Positions 54,408-63,458 of a DNA stretch of 64,000 bases are shown piece by piece. The DNA is from Marinomonas balearica (lineage in GTDB: Bacteria > Pseudomonadota > Gammaproteobacteria > Pseudomonadales > Marinomonadaceae). Each line of letters opens with the position of its first letter. The first letter of the stretch is position 1. The stretch spans positions 310,001 to 374,000 of the forward strand of contig NZ_SNXC01000010.1 of the NCBI RefSeq assembly GCF_004362145.1, in the 5' to 3' direction. Below the pieces are notes generated by a model. It did not search any database. It was not told the DNA's origin and saw only the letters and a list, made by a program, of their open reading frames with translations. The translations under genes were made by a program, and so were the position numbers.

Positions 54408-55240
54408 GCTGTTGCTCCTTTATCTTTCAAGCTTTGGCGAAGGTAGAACCACGCCAGACCAGAACAAATGAGGTAAGACACTAGCCCTAATGCATTTGCG
54501 ACATTGTAGTCTCCGTATGAATTCACACGAAAGGCCATGTCTGCGCTCATCATAGTTGGAGTCCCTGTTCCTATCATCAAAGGCACGGATAAAACGGACA
54601 TCATGGTGACGGTTGAGAGCACCAAAGCGACACCTAGAGTCGGAAAGACTTGTGGAAGCATAATGTGAAAGAGTATTCGAACACGAGAAGCGCCGAGGTT
54701 TTGCGCGGCGCGAATCTGATTCTGATCAAGTGCGGCCATTGCGCCAGATAATAATAGAGTAGAGAAAGCCAGCTGTTTCCAGACAAATGTGATGATTATT
54801 CCTGTCCAGCCAAGAAAGGATATGGTGTCCATTGGTGTCATCATACCTGAGGCAACAAAGGCATTATTCATCAAGCCGTTTTTGGCGAGAAATGTCCGCA
54901 TCATTTGTGCTGTGACGATAAAAGGAATAAATAACGGTAAACGGTAAAGAAGGCCTAACAAACTCACAAGGGACTTAAATGGCGATAATACAATCATCGC
55001 GGAAATCGTAATCGATAGAATTGCCAGTACAACAACCGATGCTAAAACAATCGCGATAGTAAAAAGTATATCGTTAGAATACAGCGAGAACGCTTTTGTA
55101 AGGTGCGCAAGTGTCAGGCTTCCATCTTCTAAAGTAACAGCCGAATACAGAGAGAAAAACAGCGGGTACAAGAAAAAAATGGCCACCATAATAGCGGCGG
55201 GGGCGACTAACCAAAGGCTATGGGTTGTCTTGTTTTGCAT
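54404..55240 (-). CDS. ABC transporter permease, PotB type (locus 2)
   Basis: 278 residues, six membrane segments beginning SLWLVAPAAIMVAIFFLYPL. EAA loop QIRAAQNLGASRVRILFHIM (about 175-195), followed by LPQVFPT. The pair corresponds to the two halves that are fused into one protein in locus 1. GGAAG precedes the ATG. Confidence 0.91.
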   Translation of the reverse strand: MQNKTTHSLWLVAPAAIMVAIFFLYPLFFSLYSAVTLEDGSLTLAHLTKAFSLYSNDILFTIAIVLASVVVLAILSITISAMIVLSPFKSLVSLLGLLYRLPLFIPFIVTAQMMRTFLAKNGLMNNAFVASGMMTPMDTISFLGWTGIIITFVWKQLAFSTLLLSGAMAALDQNQIRAAQNLGASRVRILFHIMLPQVFPTLGVALVLSTVTMMSVLSVPLMIGTGTPTMMSADMAFRVNSYGDYNVANALGLVSYLICSGLAWFYLRQSLKDKGATA

Positions 55241-55290
55241 ACTTCTTCCGATTTCGTTTTGTGTATAGATTAATATCTAGCACTGCCAAT

Positions 55291-55311
55291 CTCCCCCTAG
55301 AAAAGGGGGAG
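55291..55311 (-). promoter_or_regulatory. intercistronic hairpin after the binding-protein gene of locus 2
   Basis: CTCCCCC, loop TAGAAAA, GGGGGAG: seven GC-rich pairs in the 107-base gap between the binding protein and permease genes. No T-run. Probably an mRNA 3'-end stabiliser or attenuator. Confidence 0.7.
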
Positions 55312-55347
55312 GTGACGCCTAGAGAGAGCTAAAGTAGGGTTGCAAGC

Positions 55348-56496
55348 TTAGTTAGAAACTTGCTGTTCATAGCCTTCTTTAATGTCGTTGAAGTAAGGCG
55401 CAATCGGGAAGCTCTTACCGTATTTAGACAAATCAGATGGCGTGATTTCTGCGAATAGTTTTTTCCATGTTGCTGCATCTAGTTGGCTTTTCACGTGATC
55501 CGCATCGATACCTGGATACCAGTTAAAGCGTTTCACAATGCCTTCTGCTTGAACTTCTGGGCTTGTCGCCAATGCAATGAACTCACGAGCAAGTTCCGGG
55601 TGAGCGGCTTTTGTCGGAGTGACGTAGTACATCGGCTGACCTGGCATACCTGGAGCGATTAAAGAAAGCTTCATCGTCGGAGGAATCTTGCCCTGATCTT
55701 TCCAGCTGTAGAACATATCTACCCATACTGGCCCCATGAAGATTTCACCACGGTTAAGCATGTCTAGCGTACCCGCGTTACCTGGAGTGAAGGTGATGTT
55801 TTTGTTGAACTCTTTGAGTTCTTTAAAAGCTTTGCTCCAGTTGGCTTCATTGGCTTTGTTATAAGGCGTACTAGAAAGTGTTTTTGCATCGCTGCCATAC
55901 GCGTAGATCCAGCCTGTGACGAAACTCACGCCTGACATGCCGTTTTTGATACCGTTATAACCAAATGCTTTTGGGTTTTTCTCTGTCCAAGTAACCAATT
56001 CATCGTAAGATTTCGGAGGGTTCTTGATGAATGCGCTGTTGTATGCAATGGCTGTTTGGCTGTGGAACATAGGCATTACGTAGCCGCTTACATTAGTGCC
56101 CAGCGCGTTTTCCGCACTGCTACGAGAAACCAACTTACCTGTTTCAATGTCGTTGCGGTATTTCGCGAGTAGGTCTTCAGTCACCATTTCTCCCCCCATT
56201 TTTTGGTGTACAACGGCAACATCAATATCCCATGTAGCTTTATTAGCCCCTTTTTGCGCAGAAAGCTTCTCGTAAATCTTGTGAGAGCCTGCGTCTCCAG
56301 GTCCTGTTCCGACGACATTAACTTTTACGTCTGGATGCATTTCCTCAAATTTCGGCGCTAGATAAGTTTTGACGTAATCCACCATGTTTTGACCGCCAGC
56401 AGAAGCTACGTTCAAAACGGTTTCGGCATGCGCTGCGTTCATTAATGGCGCGATGCTAAGAGTGGCCAGGACCGCAAATTTCGTTTTAGCTAACAT
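55348..56496 (-). CDS. ABC transporter substrate-binding protein (locus 2)
   Basis: 382 residues with signal peptide (FAVLATLSIAPLMNAAHAET). Type-2 binding fold of the putrescine/thiamine/phosphonate group (GAGDAGSHKIYEKL-like region, then NRGEIFMGPVWVDMFYSWKD). The ligand is not evident. Its companions are an IMPase-like and a metallo-beta-lactamase-fold hydrolase, so a phosphorylated polyol, sugar or related ester is possible. GAGGAA precedes the ATG. Confidence 0.86.
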   Translation of the reverse strand: MLAKTKFAVLATLSIAPLMNAAHAETVLNVASAGGQNMVDYVKTYLAPKFEEMHPDVKVNVVGTGPGDAGSHKIYEKLSAQKGANKATWDIDVAVVHQKMGGEMVTEDLLAKYRNDIETGKLVSRSSAENALGTNVSGYVMPMFHSQTAIAYNSAFIKNPPKSYDELVTWTEKNPKAFGYNGIKNGMSGVSFVTGWIYAYGSDAKTLSSTPYNKANEANWSKAFKELKEFNKNITFTPGNAGTLDMLNRGEIFMGPVWVDMFYSWKDQGKIPPTMKLSLIAPGMPGQPMYYVTPTKAAHPELAREFIALATSPEVQAEGIVKRFNWYPGIDADHVKSQLDAATWKKLFAEITPSDLSKYGKSFPIAPYFNDIKEGYEQQVSN

Positions 56497-56508
56497 GATT
56501 TTTCCTCG

Positions 56509-57624
56509 TTAAATTGTTTGAAACGATGTTGAAGTTTGAATCGTTGCGTATGCGTTTGACTTGAACGAAGTTTCAATGTCATATACATGCAACGCATGAG
56601 CTGGAACACTCAATAAAACAGGGGTGTTGGCAGGTAGATCACAGGTATGATCTGCCTGAATAATGTGCTCCCCACACTGCACACTAATTCTGTAATTGTT
56701 GCCAAAAAAGGCACTTTGCATAACATGGCCACGAAGCGACAGAACTGAATTATCGTTGTCGAAACGGCTGGTATTTGTAATGAGCGTGACGTTTTCGCTG
56801 CGGAAGAAAACCTGCTGATTGGCGGTTAGGTTGGTAGGCCTGCTAACAAATAACGCTTCGCTATTGCCGGTTAAAATTGAGCTTTCAAGCTCCGGCGTCC
56901 AGACGATTTGGTTCTCGGCACCCATAAAATTCGCGACAAATGGCGTTTTAGGCGACTGATATATCTCTTCTGGCCTACCAAGTTGCTCAATTTGTCCCTT
57001 GTTTAGAACCGCAATTCTATCTGCCATTACAAGCGCTTCTTCTTGATCATGGGTAACAATGAGTGATGTGAAGCCCAGTTGCTTTTGAAGTGCTTTGATT
57101 TCGTGACGAACGTTGAGCCGAACCTTAGCGTCGAGATTGGAAAGAGGCTCGTCCAGCACCAAGACATCAGGACGAATGGCTAGCGCCCTAGCTAGAGCAA
57201 CACGTTGACGTTGGCCTCCTGATAGCGTGGTAACTTTATCGTTAGCGAGGCCAGCCAATCGAACAATGCTAAGCAGTTCATGGACTCTTTCTTCGATTTC
57301 TTCGCGTGCCACTTTCTGAACTTTAAGACCATATCCAACATTTTGGGCGACCGTCATATGGGGCCAAAGTGCATAGCTTTGAAACACCATAGTGATGTTG
57401 CGATTTTCTGCAGGCAGAGTCGTAATATCCCGATTTCCCACCTTAATTTTGCCTCCTGAAACGGGGACGAAACCACACAGTGCATTCAACAGTGTCGTTT
57501 TTCCGCAACCGGATGGACCGAGCAATGCGATCATTTCACCTTGTTCTACAGTCAGGCTTATATCATTCAGTATTTGCTTATTACCGTAGCCCGCATTCAG
57601 GTTTTCGATGTTTAATCGAGTCAT
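56509..57624 (-). CDS. ABC transporter ATP-binding protein (locus 2)
   Basis: 371 residues. Walker A GPSGCGKTT, signature LSGGQRQRVALARAL, Walker B VLVLDEPLSNLDAK, switch loop LIVTHDQEEAL, then a TOBE-type domain (about 245-360). Unlike locus 1, the ATPase gene comes first, 12 bases before the binding-protein gene. Starts opposite the hydrolase gene across a 183-base control region. Confidence 0.93.
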   Translation of the reverse strand: MTRLNIENLNAGYGNKQILNDISLTVEQGEMIALLGPSGCGKTTLLNALCGFVPVSGGKIKVGNRDITTLPAENRNITMVFQSYALWPHMTVAQNVGYGLKVQKVAREEIEERVHELLSIVRLAGLANDKVTTLSGGQRQRVALARALAIRPDVLVLDEPLSNLDAKVRLNVRHEIKALQKQLGFTSLIVTHDQEEALVMADRIAVLNKGQIEQLGRPEEIYQSPKTPFVANFMGAENQIVWTPELESSILTGNSEALFVSRPTNLTANQQVFFRSENVTLITNTSRFDNDNSVLSLRGHVMQSAFFGNNYRISVQCGEHIIQADHTCDLPANTPVLLSVPAHALHVYDIETSFKSNAYATIQTSTSFQTI

Positions 57625-57807
57625 TACTCATCTCCGATGACGCTTTCGAGGATCATTAGAAACTCGAATTTTTAATAATTTTCATTCAATGAACACGTGT
57701 TCATTGATTTGTAAAAAAAATGCAATATCTAGACGACATTATGGGATTACTTTGTCGGATCTTTGTGACATTTTAATTAAGCTAAAAAGACAACTTCGCG
57801 AGCAAGT
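57625..57807. promoter_or_regulatory. divergent control region of ABC locus 2 with perfect palindromic operator
   Basis: CAATGAACACGTGTTCATTG at 57687-57706 is a perfect palindrome and the next base on each side also pairs, giving 22 symmetric bases with a central CG, the classical LacI-family operator form. It lies between the importer operon and the hydrolase-regulator-IMPase operon. The LacI protein at 58626 is the obvious binder (inference). Confidence 0.85.
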
Positions 57808-58587
57808 ATGAAAATTGATGTAGTTGGAAGCGGCAGCGCCTTCTCGAAAACGAACAATACCTCTTCGATCTTAATAGAGGATGATCAAGGCATTAAATGG
57901 TTGATAGATTGTGGGCCGACAGTACCGCGGGCATTGTTCCAACGAGGTCTGGATGTGAATGAAATAAAGGTGATTTATTTTACACATATCCACCCTGACC
58001 ACAGCACAGGCTTAACGGCGCTCATAAATAATTGGAAGAGTTTTAACCGCTCTGAGTCGCTTGATATTTATTGCCAGCTTGATCAACAGGAACCGTTGAA
58101 AGGACTGGTGGCTTTGGCTATCTGGCCTGAAACCGAAGTGTGTTTTGACATCCGTTGGCACGATATTGAAGATGTATTTTCATGGCCTCTTACTCAAACA
58201 GATAGTCTGAATCAAAGAGTTTGGAAGGTTGAAACTGCGTACACTCAGCATGAGATCTCTAATCGCTCGCTTAAGATTAGGCTTGGAGATTGTACTCTGT
58301 TTTATAGCGGTGATGGGCGAGCGACTGAAGAAACCAAACGTCTAATGAAAGGGGCCGATGTCGCGTTTCAGGAGTGTGCTTCGTTTGTTGCGCTTTCTGA
58401 TAATTCGTCTCACGGAGATTTGCCAGACTGTATTGGTATTGCTGAAGCGTTAGATCTGAAATCGCTAGGGATATACCACTGTTGGGATGAAGAAATTTCG
58501 CTTTTAAAACAAGTGGTTAATAAAAGAGATAATATGTTTTTGAGTTATGACGGACTAACAATCGATTTAATGAACGGTAAAACCTAA
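57808..58587 (+). CDS. metallo-beta-lactamase-fold hydrolase, RNase Z/PhnP-like
   Basis: 259 residues. Metal motif FTHIHPDHSTGL (about 56-67), early GSGSAFSKTNNTSSILIE typical of the RNase Z/PhnP branch, YSGDGRAT late Asp region and a C-terminal HGDLP/HCWDEE His pair. PhnP is a cyclic phosphodiesterase, so a phosphoester substrate is plausible. First gene of a three-gene rightward operon (hydrolase, LacI, IMPase) that starts opposite the importer. Confidence 0.85.
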   Translation: MKIDVVGSGSAFSKTNNTSSILIEDDQGIKWLIDCGPTVPRALFQRGLDVNEIKVIYFTHIHPDHSTGLTALINNWKSFNRSESLDIYCQLDQQEPLKGLVALAIWPETEVCFDIRWHDIEDVFSWPLTQTDSLNQRVWKVETAYTQHEISNRSLKIRLGDCTLFYSGDGRATEETKRLMKGADVAFQECASFVALSDNSSHGDLPDCIGIAEALDLKSLGIYHCWDEEISLLKQVVNKRDNMFLSYDGLTIDLMNGKT

Positions 58588-58625
58588 AGATGGATTCAAA
58601 GGTGTTTGAAGGTAAGAAAGGAACG

Positions 58626-59681
58626 ATGAATAAACAGAGCAAGACATTTACAAACCGTCAAACGGTAACGGCACAGGATGTTGCGGACAAGGCTGGCGTC
58701 TCTCGTGCTTCAGTTTCAAGAACGTTCACCAGTAATGGCAGTATCGCACCTGAAACCCGTGAAAAAGTCATGCGAGCAGCGAGCGAGCTTGGTTATCAGG
58801 TGAACTTCCTTGCACAAGGCCTCAATCGTAAGCGAAGTCAATTAATCGGAGTGGTCGTTGCACGCTTAAGTGACCCTTTTAGAAGCAGCTTATTAGAAAG
58901 CTTATTAACTGAGATTCACGAAAAGGGTTACCAGGCTTTAGTGACAGAAGTTAAAAATCAAGAGCAGTTAGAAGAAACCATTCGCCAGTTTACTCAATAC
59001 CGAGTTTCGGGTGTGGTTGTGACTTCTGGGCAGCCTCCAACTGAACTTGTTAGCGAGTGTGTTCAACATAACATTCCTGTAGTAGGCATTAACCGACATA
59101 TGGATTTGCCGTATGTGGATTTTGTATGTTCAGACAATAAGATGGGAGCCGAGTTGGCTCTAGCGCAATTGCTGCAATCTAAATGTCGTGCACTTGGTTG
59201 GTTAAACTATAAGGGGTCAACTTGGGCAGGGGTGAATCGCGGAAAAACGTATCGGCGTTTAGTAGAGAGCAAGCAGCCAGAGTTTGGTTTGACACTATCT
59301 GATCTCACTGCTTTTGAAGATGGGTATGAAGGAGGGCGTGCCGCCGCTCATGATTACTGCTTGTCTCTTAAGACCGGATCGGTGAGCAAACTGGATGGTA
59401 TTTTTTGCGCCAATGCTCAACTTGCCTGCGGTTTTCTAGATGGCATGAGAGAGTGCGGATTTGAAGCGCCAAAAGAATTTCATCTTATAGGGTTTGATGA
59501 TACGCAGATAACGGCTCAATACAGTTACCGATTAACCACAATCAGACAAAACACGAGTGCTATGGCTTCTCAGGCAATCGCGTGTTTAGAAGCGCGAGGC
59601 GCAGATGCAAATTCGGCTCAACGAATTGAAATGATCCCTGTTTCATTAGTTTGTCGTCACACATCACCAATGAATGACTAA
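58626..59681 (+). CDS. LacI-family regulator of ABC locus 2
   Basis: About 351 residues from the ATG at 58626, which has AAAGGA upstream; an in-frame ATG at 58590 lacks one. HTH TAQDVADKAGVSRASVSRTF, hinge-helix YQVNFLAQGLN, effector domain to the end (HLIGFDDTQITAQYSYRLTT). Similar HTH to the locus-1 regulator. It probably binds 57686-57707 and senses the imported compound. Confidence 0.92.
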   Translation: MNKQSKTFTNRQTVTAQDVADKAGVSRASVSRTFTSNGSIAPETREKVMRAASELGYQVNFLAQGLNRKRSQLIGVVVARLSDPFRSSLLESLLTEIHEKGYQALVTEVKNQEQLEETIRQFTQYRVSGVVVTSGQPPTELVSECVQHNIPVVGINRHMDLPYVDFVCSDNKMGAELALAQLLQSKCRALGWLNYKGSTWAGVNRGKTYRRLVESKQPEFGLTLSDLTAFEDGYEGGRAAAHDYCLSLKTGSVSKLDGIFCANAQLACGFLDGMRECGFEAPKEFHLIGFDDTQITAQYSYRLTTIRQNTSAMASQAIACLEARGADANSAQRIEMIPVSLVCRHTSPMND

Positions 59682-59708
59682 AACATCGTATAGATGTAAG
59701 GGGATAGA

Positions 59709-60533
59709 ATGGAATTTTTTCCAGAGTATGCAAAATTAGAGGCTGCGATTAAAGCGGCTGGAAAGCGAGCGCAAGACATTCGGGCCAACGGCTTGGCAAT
59801 TATGGAGAAAGGGCGGCAGGATTTCGTTTCCGACGCAGATATAGCGGTTGAAAATGACCTTAAAGAAGCCATTTTGCCCTTGTTTCCAAATGATCAATTT
59901 CTAGGGGAAGAGAGCGGGTTATCTGACAAAGAAGGAGTCAAAGCACAAAGTCACAAAATGGGCGTATGGGTAATTGATCCAATAGATGGGACGACAAACT
60001 TTTTACAGCGCATGGATTATTGGTGTGTCTCGGTTGCTTATGTAGTGAATAATGAGATTGAGTTAGGTTTTATTTATGCGCCAGATCGAGATGAGTTTTT
60101 CTTTGCGATGCGAGATAAAGGCGCGTATTTAAATGGCAAGAAACTTTCCATGACCGAGCCAGAAATAGGGCAGGCAATAATCGGTCTGGGGAGGTCGAAC
60201 CGTCGACCATTGAAAGGATATCTGGACTTATTGCAGACGCTAGATGCACTAGATATTGAGTATCGCCGCTTTGGCGCAGGAGCATTAATGCTTGCGCACG
60301 TCTCTTCAGGTCTAGTTCATGGGTACTTCGAAGCACATCTAAATAGTTGGGATGCATTAGCAGGGCTTTTGCTGATCCAAGAAGCGGGGGGAAAAGTATC
60401 CTCTTTCTTAGATTCTAACGGCTTATTTGAAGGTAATCTGGTATGGGCAGCAAGTCCACTTTTGTGGGATAGACTCGAAACGAACTGTTTAACCAATGAT
60501 TCATTTTTACCCAAAAGTAATGACTTAAGATAG
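59709..60533 (+). CDS. inositol-monophosphatase-family phosphatase (ABC locus 2)
   Basis: 274 residues, all metal motifs present: FLGEESGLSD (about 64), VWVIDPIDGTTNFLQ (about 88) and LNSWDALAGLLLIQEAGGKV (about 214). Its acceptor region (RRFGAGALMLAHVSSG) resembles that of the locus-1 enzyme more than the one at 36236. Last gene of the divergent operon; AAGGGGATAG precedes the ATG. Confidence 0.9.
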   Translation: MEFFPEYAKLEAAIKAAGKRAQDIRANGLAIMEKGRQDFVSDADIAVENDLKEAILPLFPNDQFLGEESGLSDKEGVKAQSHKMGVWVIDPIDGTTNFLQRMDYWCVSVAYVVNNEIELGFIYAPDRDEFFFAMRDKGAYLNGKKLSMTEPEIGQAIIGLGRSNRRPLKGYLDLLQTLDALDIEYRRFGAGALMLAHVSSGLVHGYFEAHLNSWDALAGLLLIQEAGGKVSSFLDSNGLFEGNLVWAASPLLWDRLETNCLTNDSFLPKSNDLR

Positions 60534-60625
60534 TCGTAATACTCTTAGTATATAAACTTTTTTGTCACAAGCTTGGGCAAATGATCCCATACATGACCCC
60601 AGCTATTTACTAGCCTACTTTCGAT

Positions 60626-60660
60626 GATCCATCCTCTCACTATGTATGAGAGGATGGATC
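60626..60660 (+). terminator. long perfect hairpin after the IMPase gene of locus 2
   Basis: GATCCATCCTCTCA, loop of seven, TGAGAGGATGGATC: 14 perfect pairs. Only AAATTG follows, so it may act as a processing or stability structure rather than a classical terminator. Confidence 0.6.
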
Positions 60661-61004
60661 AAATTGTTGGAAATAAAAGCAACTAATATCAAATTAATCT
60701 ACGTTCAGAATTGTCTCTAGTTGAGTAACTGAGCAACCGTGATTACGTAAAAGGTACGGAGGGATTAGGCTTGCCAATCACCTAAAATCTGGGTAAAACT
60801 ACAGGGATAGACGAGTAAAAAACGTTCAGAAAAGAGCCTTCGTAGCCTGATTTTAGGACAAGAGCACTCGAAAGCAAACCGCAAAGACACAGGGAGGTCG
60901 CATTGTAAAAAAGAACATCCCTATATAAAACGCGGCATTTCTACAGACGGTTATAACAGCGGCTGCGCCGCCGTATAACTCTTAATTGTTATACAAGGGA
61001 AACT
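60661..61004. repeat. dispersed accessory-region repeat, copy 4 (most complete)
   Basis: Runs from GAGTAACTGAGC (60723) through the core AAACCGCAAAGACACAGGG (60874-60894) to a hairpin GTTATA...TATAAC with inner GCGGC/GCCGC (60950-60979), 25 bases before the lipoprotein start. It contains both the left part seen at 53327 and the right part seen at 49058. Confidence 0.78.
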
Positions 61005-61481
61005 ATGAAGATTCTAGCAGTACTATTATCAATGGCATTGTTTTTGACAGGTTGTGCAACTACTACAATCCAAAATGGAGACGCACTCACTGAGTTTAAA
61101 CCAGTTTTAAGTGAGGACAAAGAGGCACTTAGAGCAAGCTTTGTGGGTAAATGGCTGTCCAAACAACCTACAAAAGAAGGTGGTATGAGAGAAACTCTAG
61201 TTGAGCGATTTAACGATGGTCAGTATCTAATAGAATTTAAAGTTTATGATGCTGCTGGAACTATGACTATCACACAAAAAGAGTTTGGTGTTTGGGGAGT
61301 GTCCGGCGGAGTGTATTTTACAATGTATCGAGGATTGATTGAACGTGGTGAATTATATCCGTCTGACCCTAGCGATGCATACAACTACGACTCTTACAGG
61401 ATTTTAGAAACATCACAGAAACAACTAGAATATTTAAGTTTGTCCTCGGGAAATCGTTTTACTTATCAGAAAGTTGAATAA
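61005..61481 (+). CDS. lipoprotein of unknown function
   Basis: 158 residues with lipoprotein signal MKILAVLLSMALFLTGCATT (lipobox LTGC). The mature protein looks like a small beta-rich domain (VGKWLSKQPTKEGGMRETLV, YLIEFKVYDAAGTMTITQKE, GVWGVSGGVYFTMYRG), lipocalin-like in rhythm but not assignable. AAGGGA lies six bases upstream. It is directly behind a full repeat copy. Confidence 0.7.
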   Translation: MKILAVLLSMALFLTGCATTTIQNGDALTEFKPVLSEDKEALRASFVGKWLSKQPTKEGGMRETLVERFNDGQYLIEFKVYDAAGTMTITQKEFGVWGVSGGVYFTMYRGLIERGELYPSDPSDAYNYDSYRILETSQKQLEYLSLSSGNRFTYQKVE

Positions 61482-61977
61482 GTGTATACCAATCCTCTGC
61501 ACACGACTGGACTTTCCGCTCGCCGCTTAAAATGGAGTTAATATGACTCAACTCGTCAAGTAAAACGCAGGGTAAGGCCTAATTTAATAGGCCAATTTGT
61601 CACTTGAAAATAGGTGAGCGAGCACGTCAGAAGAAGCCAGTAATGTCGTTAGTTACTATGCTGGGATTATGCCAGACTCCTGCCCTACATCGAAGACCAG
61701 CCGAACTGTTTAAAATCGTTTCCGACGATCTTATTGTAGATTAAATGGCATAAGCCATTCAGAGCTGACCTTACTTGATACGTTGTGGCACTGGGTCTTC
61801 AGTCTATGCTTGTGGTTCAATAAGCGAGGTTGCTTATTTCAGCCAGAAGTTTTTGCCCAATTTGATATATTAAAAGGCCACACGTTAAGAAGGTGTGGCC
61901 TTTTAAAGTAAAGCCCTGAAGGGGGAGGACTTTGTTTGTTGTTCTAATGGATTGCCTGCACTGCAAAATGCTACAAA
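61482..61977. other. 496-base gap
   Basis: No gene or repeat copy recognised. The right end holds the terminator at 61872-61904; the rest has only short broken frames. Confidence 0.45.
61872..61904 (-). terminator. bidirectional terminator near the aldolase gene
   Basis: AAAAGGCCACAC, nine-base loop, GTGTGGCCTTTT: twelve perfect pairs flanked by A and T runs on both sides, so it can serve both the lipoprotein side and the aldolase transcript. Confidence 0.88.
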
Positions 61978-62631
61978 TTACAGTGAGCTTCGAGCATCCT
62001 TGACAGCGGCTAAGAAGGTTTTAGCAGCTTCAGTCACTTTTGAGTAATCACCAGTACCTTGAGCGGCTTTGGAGATATAGCTGCCTACGCCTACTGATAC
62101 ACAACCCGCAGCAAACCATTCGCGAGCGTTCTCTGGAGTGACGCCTCCTGTTGGAGCGATCGGAGCTTGTTCTAGCGGCGCTTTAATTGTTTTAACATAC
62201 TTTGGCCCTAGCATATCTGCTGGGAACAGCTTCACAATGTCAGCGCCAGCTTCGATGGCCGCTACACTTTCTGTTGGTGTGTAAGCGCCACAAACGCTCA
62301 CTGCTTGATAGCGATTGGCCATTTGGATCATGCTGGTTGTGACATGAGGGCTTACTAAAAGCTCCGCACCTGCCAAGATCGCAGCGCGCGCTGTTTCAGC
62401 ATCCAGCACAGTGCCTGCACCAATCAAGATGCCTTGATCTTTATACTTTTTGGACAATGTGGAAATGACGCCAAGGGCATTGGGTACGCTTAATGTTACT
62501 TCTAGTGCTTTTATTCCGCCCGCAATGGCGGCTTCAGCCACGGCCAGTGCTTCGCTTTCATCATCAAGACGAATAATTAATAGAATACCTGTATCAGCTA
62601 TGGCTTTTAGGTTTTCAAACTTTTTCCACAT
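61978..62631 (-). CDS. KDPG/KHG-type 2-keto-3-deoxy-phosphogluconate aldolase
   Basis: 217-residue TIM-barrel class I aldolase, like Eda or DgoA, splitting a 2-keto-3-deoxy-6-phospho sugar acid into pyruvate and glyceraldehyde-3-phosphate. Catalytic Glu in LEVTLSVPNA, GAGTVLDAETARAAILAGAE, Schiff-base Lys in IVKLFPADMLGPKYVK, GGVTPENAREWFAAG and the final GVGSYIS. Eda and the galactonate homologue cannot be separated by eye. The neighbouring IclR gene suggests a sugar-acid pathway. Confidence 0.9.
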   Translation of the reverse strand: MWKKFENLKAIADTGILLIIRLDDESEALAVAEAAIAGGIKALEVTLSVPNALGVISTLSKKYKDQGILIGAGTVLDAETARAAILAGAELLVSPHVTTSMIQMANRYQAVSVCGAYTPTESVAAIEAGADIVKLFPADMLGPKYVKTIKAPLEQAPIAPTGGVTPENAREWFAAGCVSVGVGSYISKAAQGTGDYSKVTEAAKTFLAAVKDARSSL

Positions 62632-62669
62632 CGTTTTATTATCCTTAGTAATATTGAATCTCCATTACA

Positions 62670-63458
62670 TCAGTTTGCATATAATTTGTTCCCTCCGTAG
62701 CCTAACTGCTGCGAAAGTTTTAATGCTGTTTCTTTTACCAATGTAATGATGGTTTGCTCACGTTCTGAATTCATCGCGGAGTACATGCTAGCAACACTAA
62801 TGGCGGCAATAGGTTGAGACCATTGATCGTATATGGCGGAACCAATACAGTAGGTTTCTATGTTGTCTTCTCGATCATCTATCGAGTAGCCCCGATCACG
62901 AATTGCTTGAACGTCTTTTAAAACATCCTGTATTGACACATTGGAATGTGCTGTTTTTGGAAGCAAGTCATCTTGGGTTAGGATATAGTGAATTTTTTCA
63001 TCGTTTAAAGCAGCCAGCAATGCTTTACCGAGCCCCGTTGTATGCATAAACCGACGAGAGCCAAGTTTTGCTGTGGGTCGAACGACTGAAAAGCTTTCAG
63101 CTTTATCCAAATAAACAATTTTTCCTTTATCTTCAACACCCAGAAACACTGTACTGCCTGTTTGTCGATTCAGTTCTTGAAGCAGAGGACGCGCTAATTG
63201 AGACACGCTCATTTTAGATAAATAAGCGATGCCTGTTTCAAATGCGCCAATTCCTAACTTGTAGGTTTTTAATCGAGTGTCTTCTATTTCTAAAAAGCCT
63301 TTATAAACCAAGGTTTGTACTAACTCAAAACCGCTGCTTTTAGGCAAGGTTAATGCCTTGCAGATTTCGTTTAGAGTAAGTGCCTGTTCTGCTTTAGAGA
63401 GCAAAAATAAGACATCGACAACTCGCTCGGCTGACTTATTTAACTTAATCGTTTCCAT
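62670..63458 (-). CDS. IclR-family regulator
   Basis: About 262 residues from the ATG at 63458; a GTG three codons upstream is possible. N-terminal winged helix (TLNEICKALTLPKSSGFELV, about 28-47) and the IclR effector domain (FMHTTGLGKALLAALNDEKI, then GYSIDDREDNIETYCIGSAI). It is 38 bases ahead of the aldolase gene, in the same direction. KdgR-type regulators of this family sense 2-keto-3-deoxygluconate, which fits the aldolase; the ligand is inferred. Confidence 0.92.
   Translation of the reverse strand: METIKLNKSAERVVDVLFLLSKAEQALTLNEICKALTLPKSSGFELVQTLVYKGFLEIEDTRLKTYKLGIGAFETGIAYLSKMSVSQLARPLLQELNRQTGSTVFLGVEDKGKIVYLDKAESFSVVRPTAKLGSRRFMHTTGLGKALLAALNDEKIHYILTQDDLLPKTAHSNVSIQDVLKDVQAIRDRGYSIDDREDNIETYCIGSAIYDQWSQPIAAISVASMYSAMNSEREQTIITLVKETALKLSQQLGYGGNKLYAN

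Noticed and set aside
60950-60979. The hairpin in the dispersed repeat as an integron attC site
   Set aside because: The left and right ends do not fit the RYYYAAC and GTTRRRY core boxes, the symmetric part is only about 30 bases, and no integrase gene is in the window. Kept as a repeat of unknown type.
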